A stretch of DNA of 64,000 bases from Bacteroides faecium (lineage in GTDB: Bacteria > Bacteroidota > Bacteroidia > Bacteroidales > Bacteroidaceae): contig NZ_CP050831.1 of assembly GCF_012113595.1 (NCBI RefSeq), forward strand, positions 3,658,001 to 3,722,000, read 5' to 3'. Each line of letters opens with the position of its first letter. Within the stretch, counting starts at the first letter, position 1. Made by a program: the position numbers and the translations under genes. Below are positions 1-8,206 of the stretch, one piece after another. The notes beneath the pieces are model-generated. The model saw only the letters and a program-made list of their open reading frames with translations, was not told where the DNA came from and made no database searches.

Positions 1-2
1 AA

Positions 3-1022
3 GTGCCTATGTTTGATCGTAGGAAAATAAGATATACGTATTTAAAGCTATCTAAGAGAATTAAGGATTTTCTGCTCAGTGATAAGAGTAGAGAATTCTT
101 AATTTTTTTATTTTTCTTCCTGATTGCCGGTGGATTTTGGCTGCTTCAGACATTGAACAGTGATTATGAAGCGGAATTTTCTATCCCGGTGCGGATTAAA
201 GATCTTCCTAATAATGTAGTACTGACTTCGGAACCCCCTTCCGAACTTCGTGTCAGAGTGAAAGATAAAGGTACTGTTCTCCTTAATTATATGCTGGGAA
301 AGAGTTTCTTTCCGGTAAACCTGAGTTTTCCCGATTATAAAGGGAAGAATAATCATGTGAAGATTTACGCATCCGATTTTGAGAAAAAGATATTGAGTCA
401 GTTGAATGTTTCTTCCAAGATTCTTTCTATAAAGCCCGATACATTGGATTATATCTATTCTGAAGGGAAATCCAAGTTAGTGCCTGTTCGCCTTCAAGGA
501 AAAGTGACAGCCGGACTTCAATATTATGTGTCGGATACGATTTGCAGTCCCGATTCAGTATTGGTCTATGCCCCGGAAGGGATTTTGGATACGATAACCA
601 CTGCTTATACTCAAAAGATAAACCTGGAGAATATATCCGATACCACCCGCCGACGGATTTCTTTGGCTTCGGAAAGAGGAGTGAAGTTTGTTCCGGGTTC
701 GGTTGAGGTGACATTTCCGGTGGATATTTATACGGAGAAAACAGTGGAAGTACCCCTGTATGGAATCAATTTTCCGGCGGATAAAGTATTGCGTGCCTTT
801 CCCTCAAAGGTTCAGATTACTTTTCAGGTAGGACTGAAACGATTTCGTAGTATAAAAGCAAGCGATTTTGTGATTAATGTTTCTTATGAAGAATTGCTGA
901 AGCTAGGTTCGGATAAATATACGGTTAAACTGAAATCATTCCCGAGTGGAATCAATCAAATTCGCATTACTCCCGAGCAAGTTGATTTTTTGATAGAACA
1001 AGTAACTTCAGATGGCGATTAA
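3..1022 (+). CDS. YbbR-like domain protein (CdaR-like), 5' end uncertain
   Basis: Single-pass membrane protein with a short cytoplasmic N-terminus, one hydrophobic segment at about residues 32-50 and an extracytoplasmic part of roughly 290 residues made of repeated beta-rich YbbR-type units. In Firmicutes YbbR/CdaR binds and regulates the diadenylate cyclase CdaA; whether that holds in Bacteroides is inference. The reading frame opens at the window edge: GTG at 3 and ATG at 9 are both possible, and the true start could lie outside. The stop overlaps the start of coaE by 11 nt, so the two are probably translationally coupled in one operon. Confidence 0.8.
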   Translation: MPMFDRRKIRYTYLKLSKRIKDFLLSDKSREFLIFLFFFLIAGGFWLLQTLNSDYEAEFSIPVRIKDLPNNVVLTSEPPSELRVRVKDKGTVLLNYMLGKSFFPVNLSFPDYKGKNNHVKIYASDFEKKILSQLNVSSKILSIKPDTLDYIYSEGKSKLVPVRLQGKVTAGLQYYVSDTICSPDSVLVYAPEGILDTITTAYTQKINLENISDTTRRRISLASERGVKFVPGSVEVTFPVDIYTEKTVEVPLYGINFPADKVLRAFPSKVQITFQVGLKRFRSIKASDFVINVSYEELLKLGSDKYTVKLKSFPSGINQIRITPEQVDFLIEQVTSDGD

Positions 1023-1629
1023 GATTGGTATAACCGGTGGTATAGGCAGTGGAAAGAGTGTGGTTTCCAGACTGCTGGAAATAATGGGAATCCCTGTTTA
1101 TATATCGGATATGGAAGCGAAGCGTATTACACATACGGATGAAGTGATCCGTCGGGGACTTTGTGACCTGGTCGGTAGCGACGTTTTTCAAGATGGCGAA
1201 TTAAATCGACCTCTGCTTGCATCCTATATGTTCGGGCATCCTGATCATGTGAAAGAAGTGAACAGTATCATTCACCCGCAAGTAAAAGAAGATTTTCGTC
1301 AGTGGGTAATCCGGCGAGGGAGTGAACCATTGGTAGGCATGGAGTCCGCCATTCTCATTGAAGCTGGTTTTAGGAGTGAAGTCGATTTTCTGATAATGGT
1401 CTATGCGCCGTTGGAAGTAAGGGTAGAGCGTGCTATAAAGCGTGACTGTTCATCAAGAGAATTGGTGATGAAACGCATCGAGTCGCAAATGAGTGATGAG
1501 ACTAAGAGAAATCATGCTGATTATGTGATTGTGAATGATGATGAAACACCGTTAATTCCACAGGTTTTGGAGCTTATTTCTTTGCTATCTAAAAATAATC
1601 ATTACCTTTGCCCCGCAAAAAATAATTAA
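1012..1629 (+). CDS. coaE: Dephospho-CoA kinase
   Basis: Catalyses the last step of coenzyme A synthesis, ATP-dependent phosphorylation of the 3'-hydroxyl of dephospho-CoA, in the cytoplasm. The 205-residue length is normal for the family. The P-loop GITGGIGSGKS is at residues 6-16, followed by the CoaE pattern of a substrate-binding Asp/Glu region (ISDMEAKRITH) and a lid region with the Arg pair in VRVERAIKRD. It overlaps the upstream YbbR-like gene by 11 nt and precedes the DUF5606 gene by 20 nt, consistent with one transcription unit. Confidence 0.96.
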   Translation: MAIKIGITGGIGSGKSVVSRLLEIMGIPVYISDMEAKRITHTDEVIRRGLCDLVGSDVFQDGELNRPLLASYMFGHPDHVKEVNSIIHPQVKEDFRQWVIRRGSEPLVGMESAILIEAGFRSEVDFLIMVYAPLEVRVERAIKRDCSSRELVMKRIESQMSDETKRNHADYVIVNDDETPLIPQVLELISLLSKNNHYLCPAKNN

Positions 1630-1649
1630 TAAACAAAAAGATACATACT

Positions 1650-2078
1650 ATGTTGAAGACTATCTTGTCTATCTCCGGTAAACCGGGATTGTACAAACTT
1701 ATTTCGCAAGGAAAAAATATGTTGATTGTTGAATCAATCAATGCTGAAAAGAAACGTTTCCCCGCTTATGGTAATGAAAAAATTATCTCACTGGCAGATA
1801 TAGCAATGTACACGGATGACGCAGAAGTTCCTTTGTACGATGTGCTGGAAGCAATCAAGGAAAAAGAACAGTCAGCGGCAGCTTCTATCGATCCTAAGAA
1901 AGCTACTCCCGAACAATTGCGTGAATATTTGGCTGAAGTACTGCCGAACTTCGATCGAGAACGTGTGTATGTAGCAGACATCAAGAAGCTGGTTTCCTGG
2001 TATAATCTCTTGGTTTCTAATGGAATTACAGAATTCAAGTCAGAAGAAGCTAAAGAAGAAGAGGCGGCTGCGGAATAA
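1650..2078 (+). CDS. DUF5606 domain protein
   Basis: A 142-residue cytoplasmic protein that begins MLKTILSISGKPGLYKL, the hallmark of the Bacteroidetes DUF5606 family. No signal peptide or membrane segment is present. The N-terminal about 60 residues look like a small beta-barrel; the middle is charged and the C-terminus ends in a run of Glu and Ala (residues 128-142). Function is unknown. It follows coaE by 20 nt and is probably co-transcribed with it. The conserved position next to coaE and clpB points to a housekeeping role, which is inference. Confidence 0.85.
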   Translation: MLKTILSISGKPGLYKLISQGKNMLIVESINAEKKRFPAYGNEKIISLADIAMYTDDAEVPLYDVLEAIKEKEQSAAASIDPKKATPEQLREYLAEVLPNFDRERVYVADIKKLVSWYNLLVSNGITEFKSEEAKEEEAAAE

Positions 2079-2250
2079 TCGGTGCAGTTTATTTTATGAG
2101 ACTAAAAACATGATAATCATTTATATGATTGTCATGTTTTTCTTTTATATAGATGCTTGTTTGTTAAAGAAAAAATTAGTATTAATTGAGTTATCTTTTC
2201 TTTAAATAAATATCTTCTGCTTATATTGTAAATAATGATGCTTTTTTATG

Positions 2251-2258
2251 TATCTTTG
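2251..2258 (+). promoter_or_regulatory. Bacteroides-type promoter -7 box for the small gene at 2306/2333
   Basis: TATCTTTG matches the Bacteroides -7 consensus TAnnTTTG, with a TTG at 2226-2228 (22-bp spacer) as a plausible -33 element. Transcription would start near 2265. Confidence 0.55.
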
Positions 2259-2305
2259 CAACGGTTCATAATATCCATAAATTTTGGGCGTGGATAAATT
2301 AATAC

Positions 2306-2575
2306 TTGAGAAAAATAGAATTATATAAGGGGATGGAGACAATAACAAATAAAGGAGTAAATGTCCATTTGGACAAAGAAGCAGGAACATTATGCTTGAC
2401 AGGTTTGCTGGCAGGTACAATGGTATTCTTATATGATTCTCAAGGTGAGCTAAAGGGGAAACATCAGTTTGCTATCCCTTCACTTACCATAACAATACCA
2501 AAACATGGTACTTATGTTTTAGTGATGAGTCATCCGAACTGTCAGCCTGAAGTTAGAAGAGTTATATATGTATGA
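2306..2575 (+). CDS. Small hypothetical protein, start uncertain
   Basis: An 89-codon frame (TTG start at 2306, or ATG at 2333 giving 80 residues). The product has no signal peptide; its alternating hydrophobic pattern (GTLCLTGLLAGTMVFLYDSQG, then ITIPKHGTYVLVMSHP) looks like a small all-beta fold resembling the C-terminal sorting or immunoglobulin-like strands common in Bacteroidetes. I do not recognise a family. It has its own consensus promoter upstream and a strong bidirectional hairpin terminator right after the stop, which supports it being a real gene. Confidence 0.55.
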   Translation: MRKIELYKGMETITNKGVNVHLDKEAGTLCLTGLLAGTMVFLYDSQGELKGKHQFAIPSLTITIPKHGTYVLVMSHPNCQPEVRRVIYV

Positions 2576-2580
2576 ATATA

Positions 2581-2620
2581 AAAAAGTCGGTAGGTTTCTT
2601 TGTATACCTGCCGACTTTTT
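2581..2620. terminator. Bidirectional terminator between the small gene and clpB
   Basis: AAAAAGTCGGTAGGT pairs with ACCTGCCGACTTTTT (one G-T pair) around a 10-nt loop. A-tract and T-tract flank the stem, so it can terminate transcription in both directions between two convergent genes. Confidence 0.85.
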
Positions 2621-2638
2621 ATTTATGCCTGGTGTTCC

Positions 2639-5227
2639 TTAATTTCTGAATATCAGTCCGTCGCCGCCTGCGTCAACGATGATTGCTTTGCTTCGATCCA
2701 CTTCCTGGGAAAGTAGCTTCTTGGACAAGTCATTCAACAAGTAACGTTGAATAGCTCTCTTGACCGGACGTGCTCCGAATTCGGGATCGTATCCTACCTG
2801 GGATAAGAAGTCCAAAGCGGCTTCCGTCATTTCCAGTTCTACTCCGTTTTCAGCAAGCATTTTCTGTACACTCTTAATCTGCAAAAGTACGATTTGCTTG
2901 ATTTCCTTTTCCGTTAACGGCAAGAACATGATTGTTTCGTCAATACGATTCAGGAATTCGGGACGAATGGTCTTTTTCAGCATATTCATCACTTCCTTTT
3001 TCGTTTCTTCGATTACTTCTTCCTTATTAGCGCCATTCAGTTTTTCCATCTGACTTTGTATATAAGAACTACCCATATTCGAAGTCATAATGATGATTGT
3101 ATTCTTGAAATTAACCACCCTTCCTTTATTATCTGTCAATCGTCCGTCATCCAATACTTGCAACAGGATATTGAAGACATCCGGGTGAGCTTTCTCTATT
3201 TCATCAAACAGTACAACTGAGTAGGGTTTCCGCCGGATAGCTTCCGTCAACTGACCACCTTCATCGTATCCTACATATCCCGGAGGTGCTCCGACCAAGC
3301 GGGAAACACTGTGTTTCTCCTGATATTCACTCATATCGATACGGGTCATCATCGTTTCGTCATCAAACAGAAACTCAGCCAAAGCCTTTGCCAGCTCGGT
3401 CTTACCCACACCGGTTGTTCCGAGGAAGATAAATGAACCTATCGGACGTTTCGGATCTTGCAATCCGGCACGACTACGACGCACAGCATCTGCAACCGCT
3501 TCAATTGCTTCATCCTGACCGATCACCCGTTGGTGAAGTTCTTCTTCCAAATGCAATAACTTATCTTTCTCACTTTGCAACATCTTACTGACAGGAATAC
3601 CCGTCCAACGAGATACGACATCCGCAATATCTTCAGCATCTACTTCCTCTTTAATCATGGCTTTATCGCCTTGCATTCCACGAAGTTTCTGTTGCGTTTC
3701 TTCTATCTCTTTATCCAGAGCCTGAAGTTTACCATAACGGATTTCGGCTACCTTTCCGTAGTCACCTTCGCGTTCAGCCTTTTCAGCCTCAAATTTCAGA
3801 TTTTCTATTTCTACCTTATTCTGCTGAATCTTATCCATTAACGTCTTTTCGCTCTGCCACTTAGCTTTGAAGGACTTTTCCTGTTCTTTAAGCTCGGCAA
3901 GCTCCTTGCCGATGATTTCCAGTTTAGGCTTGTCATTCTCACGTTTGATGGCTTCACGCTCAATTTCCAACTGCTTGATTTTACGGGAAATTTCATCCAG
4001 TTCTTCCGGAACGGAGTCTACTTCCATACGCAATTTGGCGGCAGCTTCGTCCATCAGGTCGATAGCTTTATCCGGCAGGAAACGGTCGGTGATATAACGG
4101 CTACTCAATTCCACGGCAGCGATAATCGCATCGTCTTTGATACGTACATGGTGGTGATTCTCGTAGCGTTCCTTCAATCCGCGGAGAATAGAGATGGTGC
4201 TCAAATTATCCGGCTCATCCACCTGTACGATTTGGAAACGACGTTCCAGCGCTTTATCCTTCTCGAAGTATTTTTGATACTCGTCGAGAGTTGTCGCACC
4301 AATAGAACGTAATTCTCCACGTGCGAGGGCGGGTTTCAGGATATTGGCCGCATCCATGGCGCCTTCACCTTTTCCAGCTCCCACCAAAGTGTGGATTTCA
4401 TCAATAAACAGAATTATATCACCTTCTGATTTCTTTACTTCATTGACAACCGATTTCAGTCGTTCCTCAAATTCACCTTTATACTTTGCACCTGCAACAA
4501 GTGCACCCATATCCAATGAATAAACCTGTTTATTCTTTAGGTTTTCAGGTACGTCCCCACGAAGGATACGATGCGCCAAACCTTCTACGATGGCAGTCTT
4601 ACCTGTACCCGGTTCACCAATCAGAATCGGATTATTCTTTGTACGGCGGCTCAATATCTGAAGTACCCGACGGATTTCTTCGTCACGACCAATCACTGGA
4701 TCCAGTTTGCCGCTACGGGCAGCCTCGTTCAGGTTGGTAGCATACTTTTCCAGTGATTGGTAGGTATCCTCACTGGATTGCGACGTAACCTTTTCTCCTT
4801 TTCTCAATTCGCTGATAGCATTGCGCAGTTCTTTTTCCGTCATACCTGCATCCTTTAGGATGGTGGATACGGTGCTTTTTACAGTCAACAATGCTAGTAT
4901 AATATGTTCCAATGAAACGAATTCATCCCCCATTTCTTTGGAATACTGTGTTGCTTTCTGCAATACTTCATTCGATTCACGGCTCAAATATGGCTCCCCA
5001 CCGGATACTTTCGGCAGTGAATCAATCTGTTTATCAACAACAAGAGCTACTTGCTGCCCGTTCATGCCAAGTTTTTGGAAGATAAAGTTGGTGACATTCT
5101 CACCTACTTTCATCACTCCTTGCATGATGTGGGCAGGCTCAATAGCCTGTTGTTCCCGGCTTTTTACGAGGTTCACGGCTTCCTGAACCGCTTCTTGGGA
5201 TTTGATAGTAAAATTGTTAAAGTTCAT
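2639..5227 (-). CDS. clpB: ATP-dependent disaggregase ClpB
   Basis: Hexameric AAA+ chaperone that, with DnaK, extracts and refolds aggregated proteins in the cytoplasm. At 862 residues it is full length. The order is an N-terminal Clp repeat domain (1-145), AAA1 with Walker A GEPGTGKT near 205 and Walker B ILFIDEIHT, the coiled-coil middle domain (about 410-530) that separates ClpB from ClpA/C, AAA2 with GTTGVGKT near 604 and VVLFDEIEKAHPDV, and the C-terminal small domain. It is transcribed alone on the minus strand. Upstream is a GG-N10-GC match to a sigma-54 promoter (5278-5293) and the ribosome-binding site AAGGAG. Confidence 0.98.
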   Translation of the reverse strand: MNFNNFTIKSQEAVQEAVNLVKSREQQAIEPAHIMQGVMKVGENVTNFIFQKLGMNGQQVALVVDKQIDSLPKVSGGEPYLSRESNEVLQKATQYSKEMGDEFVSLEHIILALLTVKSTVSTILKDAGMTEKELRNAISELRKGEKVTSQSSEDTYQSLEKYATNLNEAARSGKLDPVIGRDEEIRRVLQILSRRTKNNPILIGEPGTGKTAIVEGLAHRILRGDVPENLKNKQVYSLDMGALVAGAKYKGEFEERLKSVVNEVKKSEGDIILFIDEIHTLVGAGKGEGAMDAANILKPALARGELRSIGATTLDEYQKYFEKDKALERRFQIVQVDEPDNLSTISILRGLKERYENHHHVRIKDDAIIAAVELSSRYITDRFLPDKAIDLMDEAAAKLRMEVDSVPEELDEISRKIKQLEIEREAIKRENDKPKLEIIGKELAELKEQEKSFKAKWQSEKTLMDKIQQNKVEIENLKFEAEKAEREGDYGKVAEIRYGKLQALDKEIEETQQKLRGMQGDKAMIKEEVDAEDIADVVSRWTGIPVSKMLQSEKDKLLHLEEELHQRVIGQDEAIEAVADAVRRSRAGLQDPKRPIGSFIFLGTTGVGKTELAKALAEFLFDDETMMTRIDMSEYQEKHSVSRLVGAPPGYVGYDEGGQLTEAIRRKPYSVVLFDEIEKAHPDVFNILLQVLDDGRLTDNKGRVVNFKNTIIIMTSNMGSSYIQSQMEKLNGANKEEVIEETKKEVMNMLKKTIRPEFLNRIDETIMFLPLTEKEIKQIVLLQIKSVQKMLAENGVELEMTEAALDFLSQVGYDPEFGARPVKRAIQRYLLNDLSKKLLSQEVDRSKAIIVDAGGDGLIFRN

Positions 5228-5277
5228 ATCGTTGTTCTCCTTTCTTATTTCACGTTTCTAATAACACCTAAAAGGGC

Positions 5278-5293
5278 GCAAAAGATTTGCCAA
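5278..5293 (-). promoter_or_regulatory. Sigma-54-like -24/-12 promoter upstream of clpB
   Basis: On the minus strand the sequence reads TTGGCAAATCTTTTGC: TTGGCA as the -24 box, TTGC as the -12 box, exactly ten bases between GG and GC. It would place the start of transcription near 5266, about 40 nt before the clpB start codon. The -24 box deviates from TGGCAC at its last base. Confidence 0.5.
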
Positions 5294-5450
5294 GTAGGAA
5301 AATATGACAAAATAGCATGATTTTTAAGGAGTTAAAGGACAAAATGACCTCTTTCTCTTATGTACGACTGACGAATTTGCTGCGAAATGAGGGTGATAAA
5401 TAAAAGTATTGTAGTATCTTTATCGGCTGTAATAATATTAAGAAAAAGAT

Positions 5451-6035
5451 ATGAACGATAAACCTCAAATAAAACTGTCTGAAACAGTAGTATTGATTGA
5501 TGCAGCTTTTCTGAACTTTGTAATTACAGATATGAAGGGATATTTTGAAAAGACTTTGCAGCGTTCTCTGCAAGAGATAGACCTTTCGATACTGACTACC
5601 TATCTGACTTTGGATGCAGGAATTACAGAAGGAAAAAATGAAGTGCAATTTCTTTTTGTTTACGATAAGGAGTCGGGGCAGCTTGTGCATTGCCAACCTT
5701 CCGATTTGGAGGAGGAACTGAATGGAGTAGCTTTTCAAAGTCCTTATGGGGAGTATTCATTCGCAAGTGTACCCTCGGAGGGAATGGTGACAAGAGAAGA
5801 TTTGTTTCTTGATTTGTTGTCCATCGTTGCCGATTCGGCTGATGTGAAAAGGATGATTGTGATTTCTTTCAATGAGGAATATGGGAAGAAGGTAACTGAT
5901 GCACTGAATGAGATAAAAGGTAAGGAAATTATTCAGTTCCGGATGAACGAGCCAGATACTCCGTTGATGTATAAATGGGATATGTTGGCTTTCCCCGTTA
6001 TGCAGGCATTGGGAATTAAAGCTGATGAACTTTAA
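5451..6035 (+). CDS. Hypothetical protein, Bacteroidales-restricted type
   Basis: A 194-residue cytoplasmic protein without signal peptide or membrane segments. It starts MNDKPQIKLSETVVLIDAAFLN; an early Asp after a hydrophobic strand (VVLIDAAF, residues 13-20) recalls the first strand of nuclease/NYN-like folds, but no complete acidic catalytic set is visible, so no activity is claimed. It may be the DUF6621 type; I am not certain. It lies 54 nt upstream of the LysR gene in the same direction and could share its transcript. Confidence 0.75.
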   Translation: MNDKPQIKLSETVVLIDAAFLNFVITDMKGYFEKTLQRSLQEIDLSILTTYLTLDAGITEGKNEVQFLFVYDKESGQLVHCQPSDLEEELNGVAFQSPYGEYSFASVPSEGMVTREDLFLDLLSIVADSADVKRMIVISFNEEYGKKVTDALNEIKGKEIIQFRMNEPDTPLMYKWDMLAFPVMQALGIKADEL

Positions 6036-6089
6036 TAGCCCCATGCCCGCTGCTTGATATCTAATACTTAATACTTAAAATTTAGCCCC

Positions 6090-6986
6090 ATGTCCGATTT
6101 TCGTTTAAAAGTGTTTCAGAGTGTGGCGAAGAACTTGAGTTTTACAAAAGCTTCGCAAGAGCTGTTTGTTAGCCAACCTGCTATTACCAAGCATATCCAG
6201 GAGTTGGAGACTTATTATCAGGCTCGTTTATTTGAGCGTCAGGGAAGTAAAATCTCGCTGACCGATGCCGGCGAATTGCTGTTGAAGCATAGTGAGAAGA
6301 TTCTGGATGATTACAAGCAACTAGAATATGAAATGCATTTGCTGCACAACGAGTATATCGGCGAATTGAAACTGGGCGCCAGTACTACGATTGCCCAATA
6401 TGTCCTTCCACCTTTATTGGGAAGTTTCATTGCTAAATTTCCACAAGTCACCCTTTCCCTAATCAATGGAAATTCGCGGGGAGTGGAAACTGCTTTGCAG
6501 GAACACCGGATAGATTTAGGTCTGGTGGAAGGTATTTTCCGTCTGCCTAACTTAAAATATACTTCATTCCTGCAAGACGAACTTGTGGCAGTGGTACATG
6601 CACATACCAAACTGGATATTCAGGATGAAATATCTCCGGAAGACTTGTTGAACATTCCATTAGTCTTGCGTGAAAGAGGATCCGGAACACTGGATGTATT
6701 CGAGCGTGCCCTGTCGCAGCATAACTTGAAACTGTCTTCTTTGAATGTAATGATGTATCTCGGCAGTACGGAAAGCATCAAACTTTTTATCGAACATGCT
6801 GATTGTATGGGGATTGTCTCTATCCGTTCCGTACACAAAGAACTTGTCGCCGGCAATTTGCGTGTGATTGAGATTAAGGAAATGCCTATGCAGCGCGAAT
6901 TTAACTTTGTGCAACTGCAAGGGCAGGAGGGAGGGTTGTCTCAAGTCTTTATGCGGTTTGCGGGACATCACAGCAAAAGCTTGTGA
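6090..6986 (+). CDS. LysR-family transcriptional regulator (YeiE/CysB-like)
   Basis: A 298-residue LysR regulator: winged helix-turn-helix at residues 1-60 (SFTKASQELFVSQPAITKHIQELE) and a periplasmic-binding-like effector domain (about 90-290). The effector domain motif LGASTTIAQYVLPPLLGSF is typical of the YeiE branch, whose members usually regulate a YeiH-type transporter. A YeiH gene with a palindromic upstream site sits 15 kb downstream (21905), separated by the AT-rich island; a regulatory link is inference. A hairpin and ATTTCTCATA repeats lie downstream. Confidence 0.92.
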   Translation: MSDFRLKVFQSVAKNLSFTKASQELFVSQPAITKHIQELETYYQARLFERQGSKISLTDAGELLLKHSEKILDDYKQLEYEMHLLHNEYIGELKLGASTTIAQYVLPPLLGSFIAKFPQVTLSLINGNSRGVETALQEHRIDLGLVEGIFRLPNLKYTSFLQDELVAVVHAHTKLDIQDEISPEDLLNIPLVLRERGSGTLDVFERALSQHNLKLSSLNVMMYLGSTESIKLFIEHADCMGIVSIRSVHKELVAGNLRVIEIKEMPMQREFNFVQLQGQEGGLSQVFMRFAGHHSKSL

Positions 6987-7047
6987 GGTCAGCCTTAGCT
7001 GAATTCAGAAATTCACAGCTCGCTCCCAGAAAAGAGAAAACATTTTC

Positions 7048-7201
7048 ATTTCTCATATTCTCATGATTTTGCTGTAGCTCTCCTGTAATCAATATATTAG
7101 TGTATGAGAAATGCTTTTGAAAAAATGCATTTCTCATCATTTTCAAGCAAATTAGCTCTTAAAACGGTTATTTCTCATACCCTTTTAAGGTATTTCTCAT
7201 A
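7048..7201. repeat. Five copies of ATTTCTCATA in 155 bp
   Basis: ATTTCTCATA occurs at 7048-7057, 7170-7179 and 7192-7201, nearly intact at 7129-7138 (last base C), and inverted as TATGAGAAAT at 7103-7112. The block lies between the convergent LysR and HU-HIG genes. Confidence 0.8.
7104..7137. terminator. Hairpin between convergent lysR and HU-HIG genes
   Basis: ATGAGAAATGC at 7104-7114 pairs perfectly with GCATTTCTCAT at 7127-7137 around a 12-nt AT-rich loop. The position between two convergent genes fits a bidirectional terminator, although there is no good T-tract. Confidence 0.5.
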
Positions 7202-7204
7202 CTT

Positions 7205-7846
7205 TTATTGCCCCTCTTCTACTGTTTTCTTCTTTATATATACTCTATGTGCTCCTCTACCGGTGATTTCTATTCCGGAGTCAGGTTCGTGTCCCCACTG
7301 TCGCAGTTCATTGGTAGCTGCGGTTTGAAGTAATCCTGTTAGTCTGCGATAGTTCAGAACGGTGAGGAAAGGATGTTCGTCGAGATACTTTATTGCTAAT
7401 GCCAGCCGTTGTTCCGGTGTGAATTTTTCTGAGGAACGTTTTCGTTTCCAAGGTGCTCGTTCCAGTCGGCATCTTTCACTAATGTTTCTGACCATTGTTC
7501 TGTCTACCCGGAAATTCACACCTTTTATAAAGATACTTTGTGCGTTACGATGTTTTCCGCCTTCCGCTTCTTCCCGTTCCTTGTCTCTGCCCAAAGTAAG
7601 TGACGGAGTAAATGTCCCTATTCCGTCTATCTTTACCGAACGTCCTTCTGCCATCAGGCGTGCCATTTCAATGGCTGTCTGAAGCAGTACGCCTTCTATA
7701 TCTCCTGCGCTGAAACCACTCACGTCGCCCACCCGTTTCGCCAACTCTTTCATGCTTGCATTATCTATCCGCGCAAATTTGGGATAAGTAATTCTTTTGC
7801 CTGTTTTCTGGATGTCGGGCATCTCATCCATAATGTATCGTGCCAT
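7205..7846 (-). CDS. HU-family (HU-HIG) DNA-binding protein
   Basis: A 213-residue nucleoid-type protein. Residues about 1-125 match the Bacteroidetes HU-HIG variant of the HU/IHF fold: SMKELAKRVGDVSGFSAGDIEGVL, then GRSVKIDGIGTFTPSL, which corresponds to the strand and arm of HU. The C-terminal about 70 residues (FTPEQRLALAIKYLDEHPFLTVLNYRRLTGLL) look like a small winged helix with an Arg/Lys-rich tail. Such proteins are numerous in Bacteroides and bind DNA without much specificity. It is transcribed alone and marks the left edge of the AT-rich island. Confidence 0.85.
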   Translation of the reverse strand: MARYIMDEMPDIQKTGKRITYPKFARIDNASMKELAKRVGDVSGFSAGDIEGVLLQTAIEMARLMAEGRSVKIDGIGTFTPSLTLGRDKEREEAEGGKHRNAQSIFIKGVNFRVDRTMVRNISERCRLERAPWKRKRSSEKFTPEQRLALAIKYLDEHPFLTVLNYRRLTGLLQTAATNELRQWGHEPDSGIEITGRGAHRVYIKKKTVEEGQ

Positions 7847-7894
7847 ACTATACTATCTGTTGTTTAAAGTATTAATAGATAAGTTCTTTTGTAT

Positions 7895-8004
7895 TAAGAG
7901 TAAACTTCCTTTCCTCTAATTGCAAAGTTCCTTTTCGTTAAATATAAACTGTAAATGAAAGTTTTGTTTTTATAATCAAAGCTTGCGTTTATAGTTTACT
8001 CTTA
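7895..8004. repeat. Perfect 12-bp inverted repeat upstream of the HU-HIG gene
   Basis: TAAGAGTAAACT at 7895-7906 and its exact complement AGTTTACTCTTA at 7993-8004, 86 bp apart, in AT-rich DNA upstream of the minus-strand HU-HIG gene. Otherwise the stretch 7847-8190 holds no gene that I can see. Confidence 0.6.
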
Positions 8005-8192
8005 TGCAAAGGTAAGTTTTCTATTTGATAAAAAGAAGTTTATCCTTAATAAAGAAGAAGTTTTCTATTAATAGTTTGGGAGGGAAGTAGTAGGAGATAA
8101 TGTTTTAGAAGAATGGAAAGGGTATTTGTTGAAGAATATACGTATTTATGAAAAAAGAATGACATGAAGTAGGATATTAAAATTTATTTTTA

Positions 8193-8200
8193 TAGTTTTG
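8193..8200 (+). promoter_or_regulatory. Bacteroides -7 box for the structured RNA element, copy 1
   Basis: TAGTTTTG fits TAnnTTTG; no clear -33 TTTG is present. Transcription would start near 8207, at the 5' hairpin CTCACG...CGTGAG of the RNA element. Confidence 0.45.
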
Positions 8201-8206
8201 CAATGT

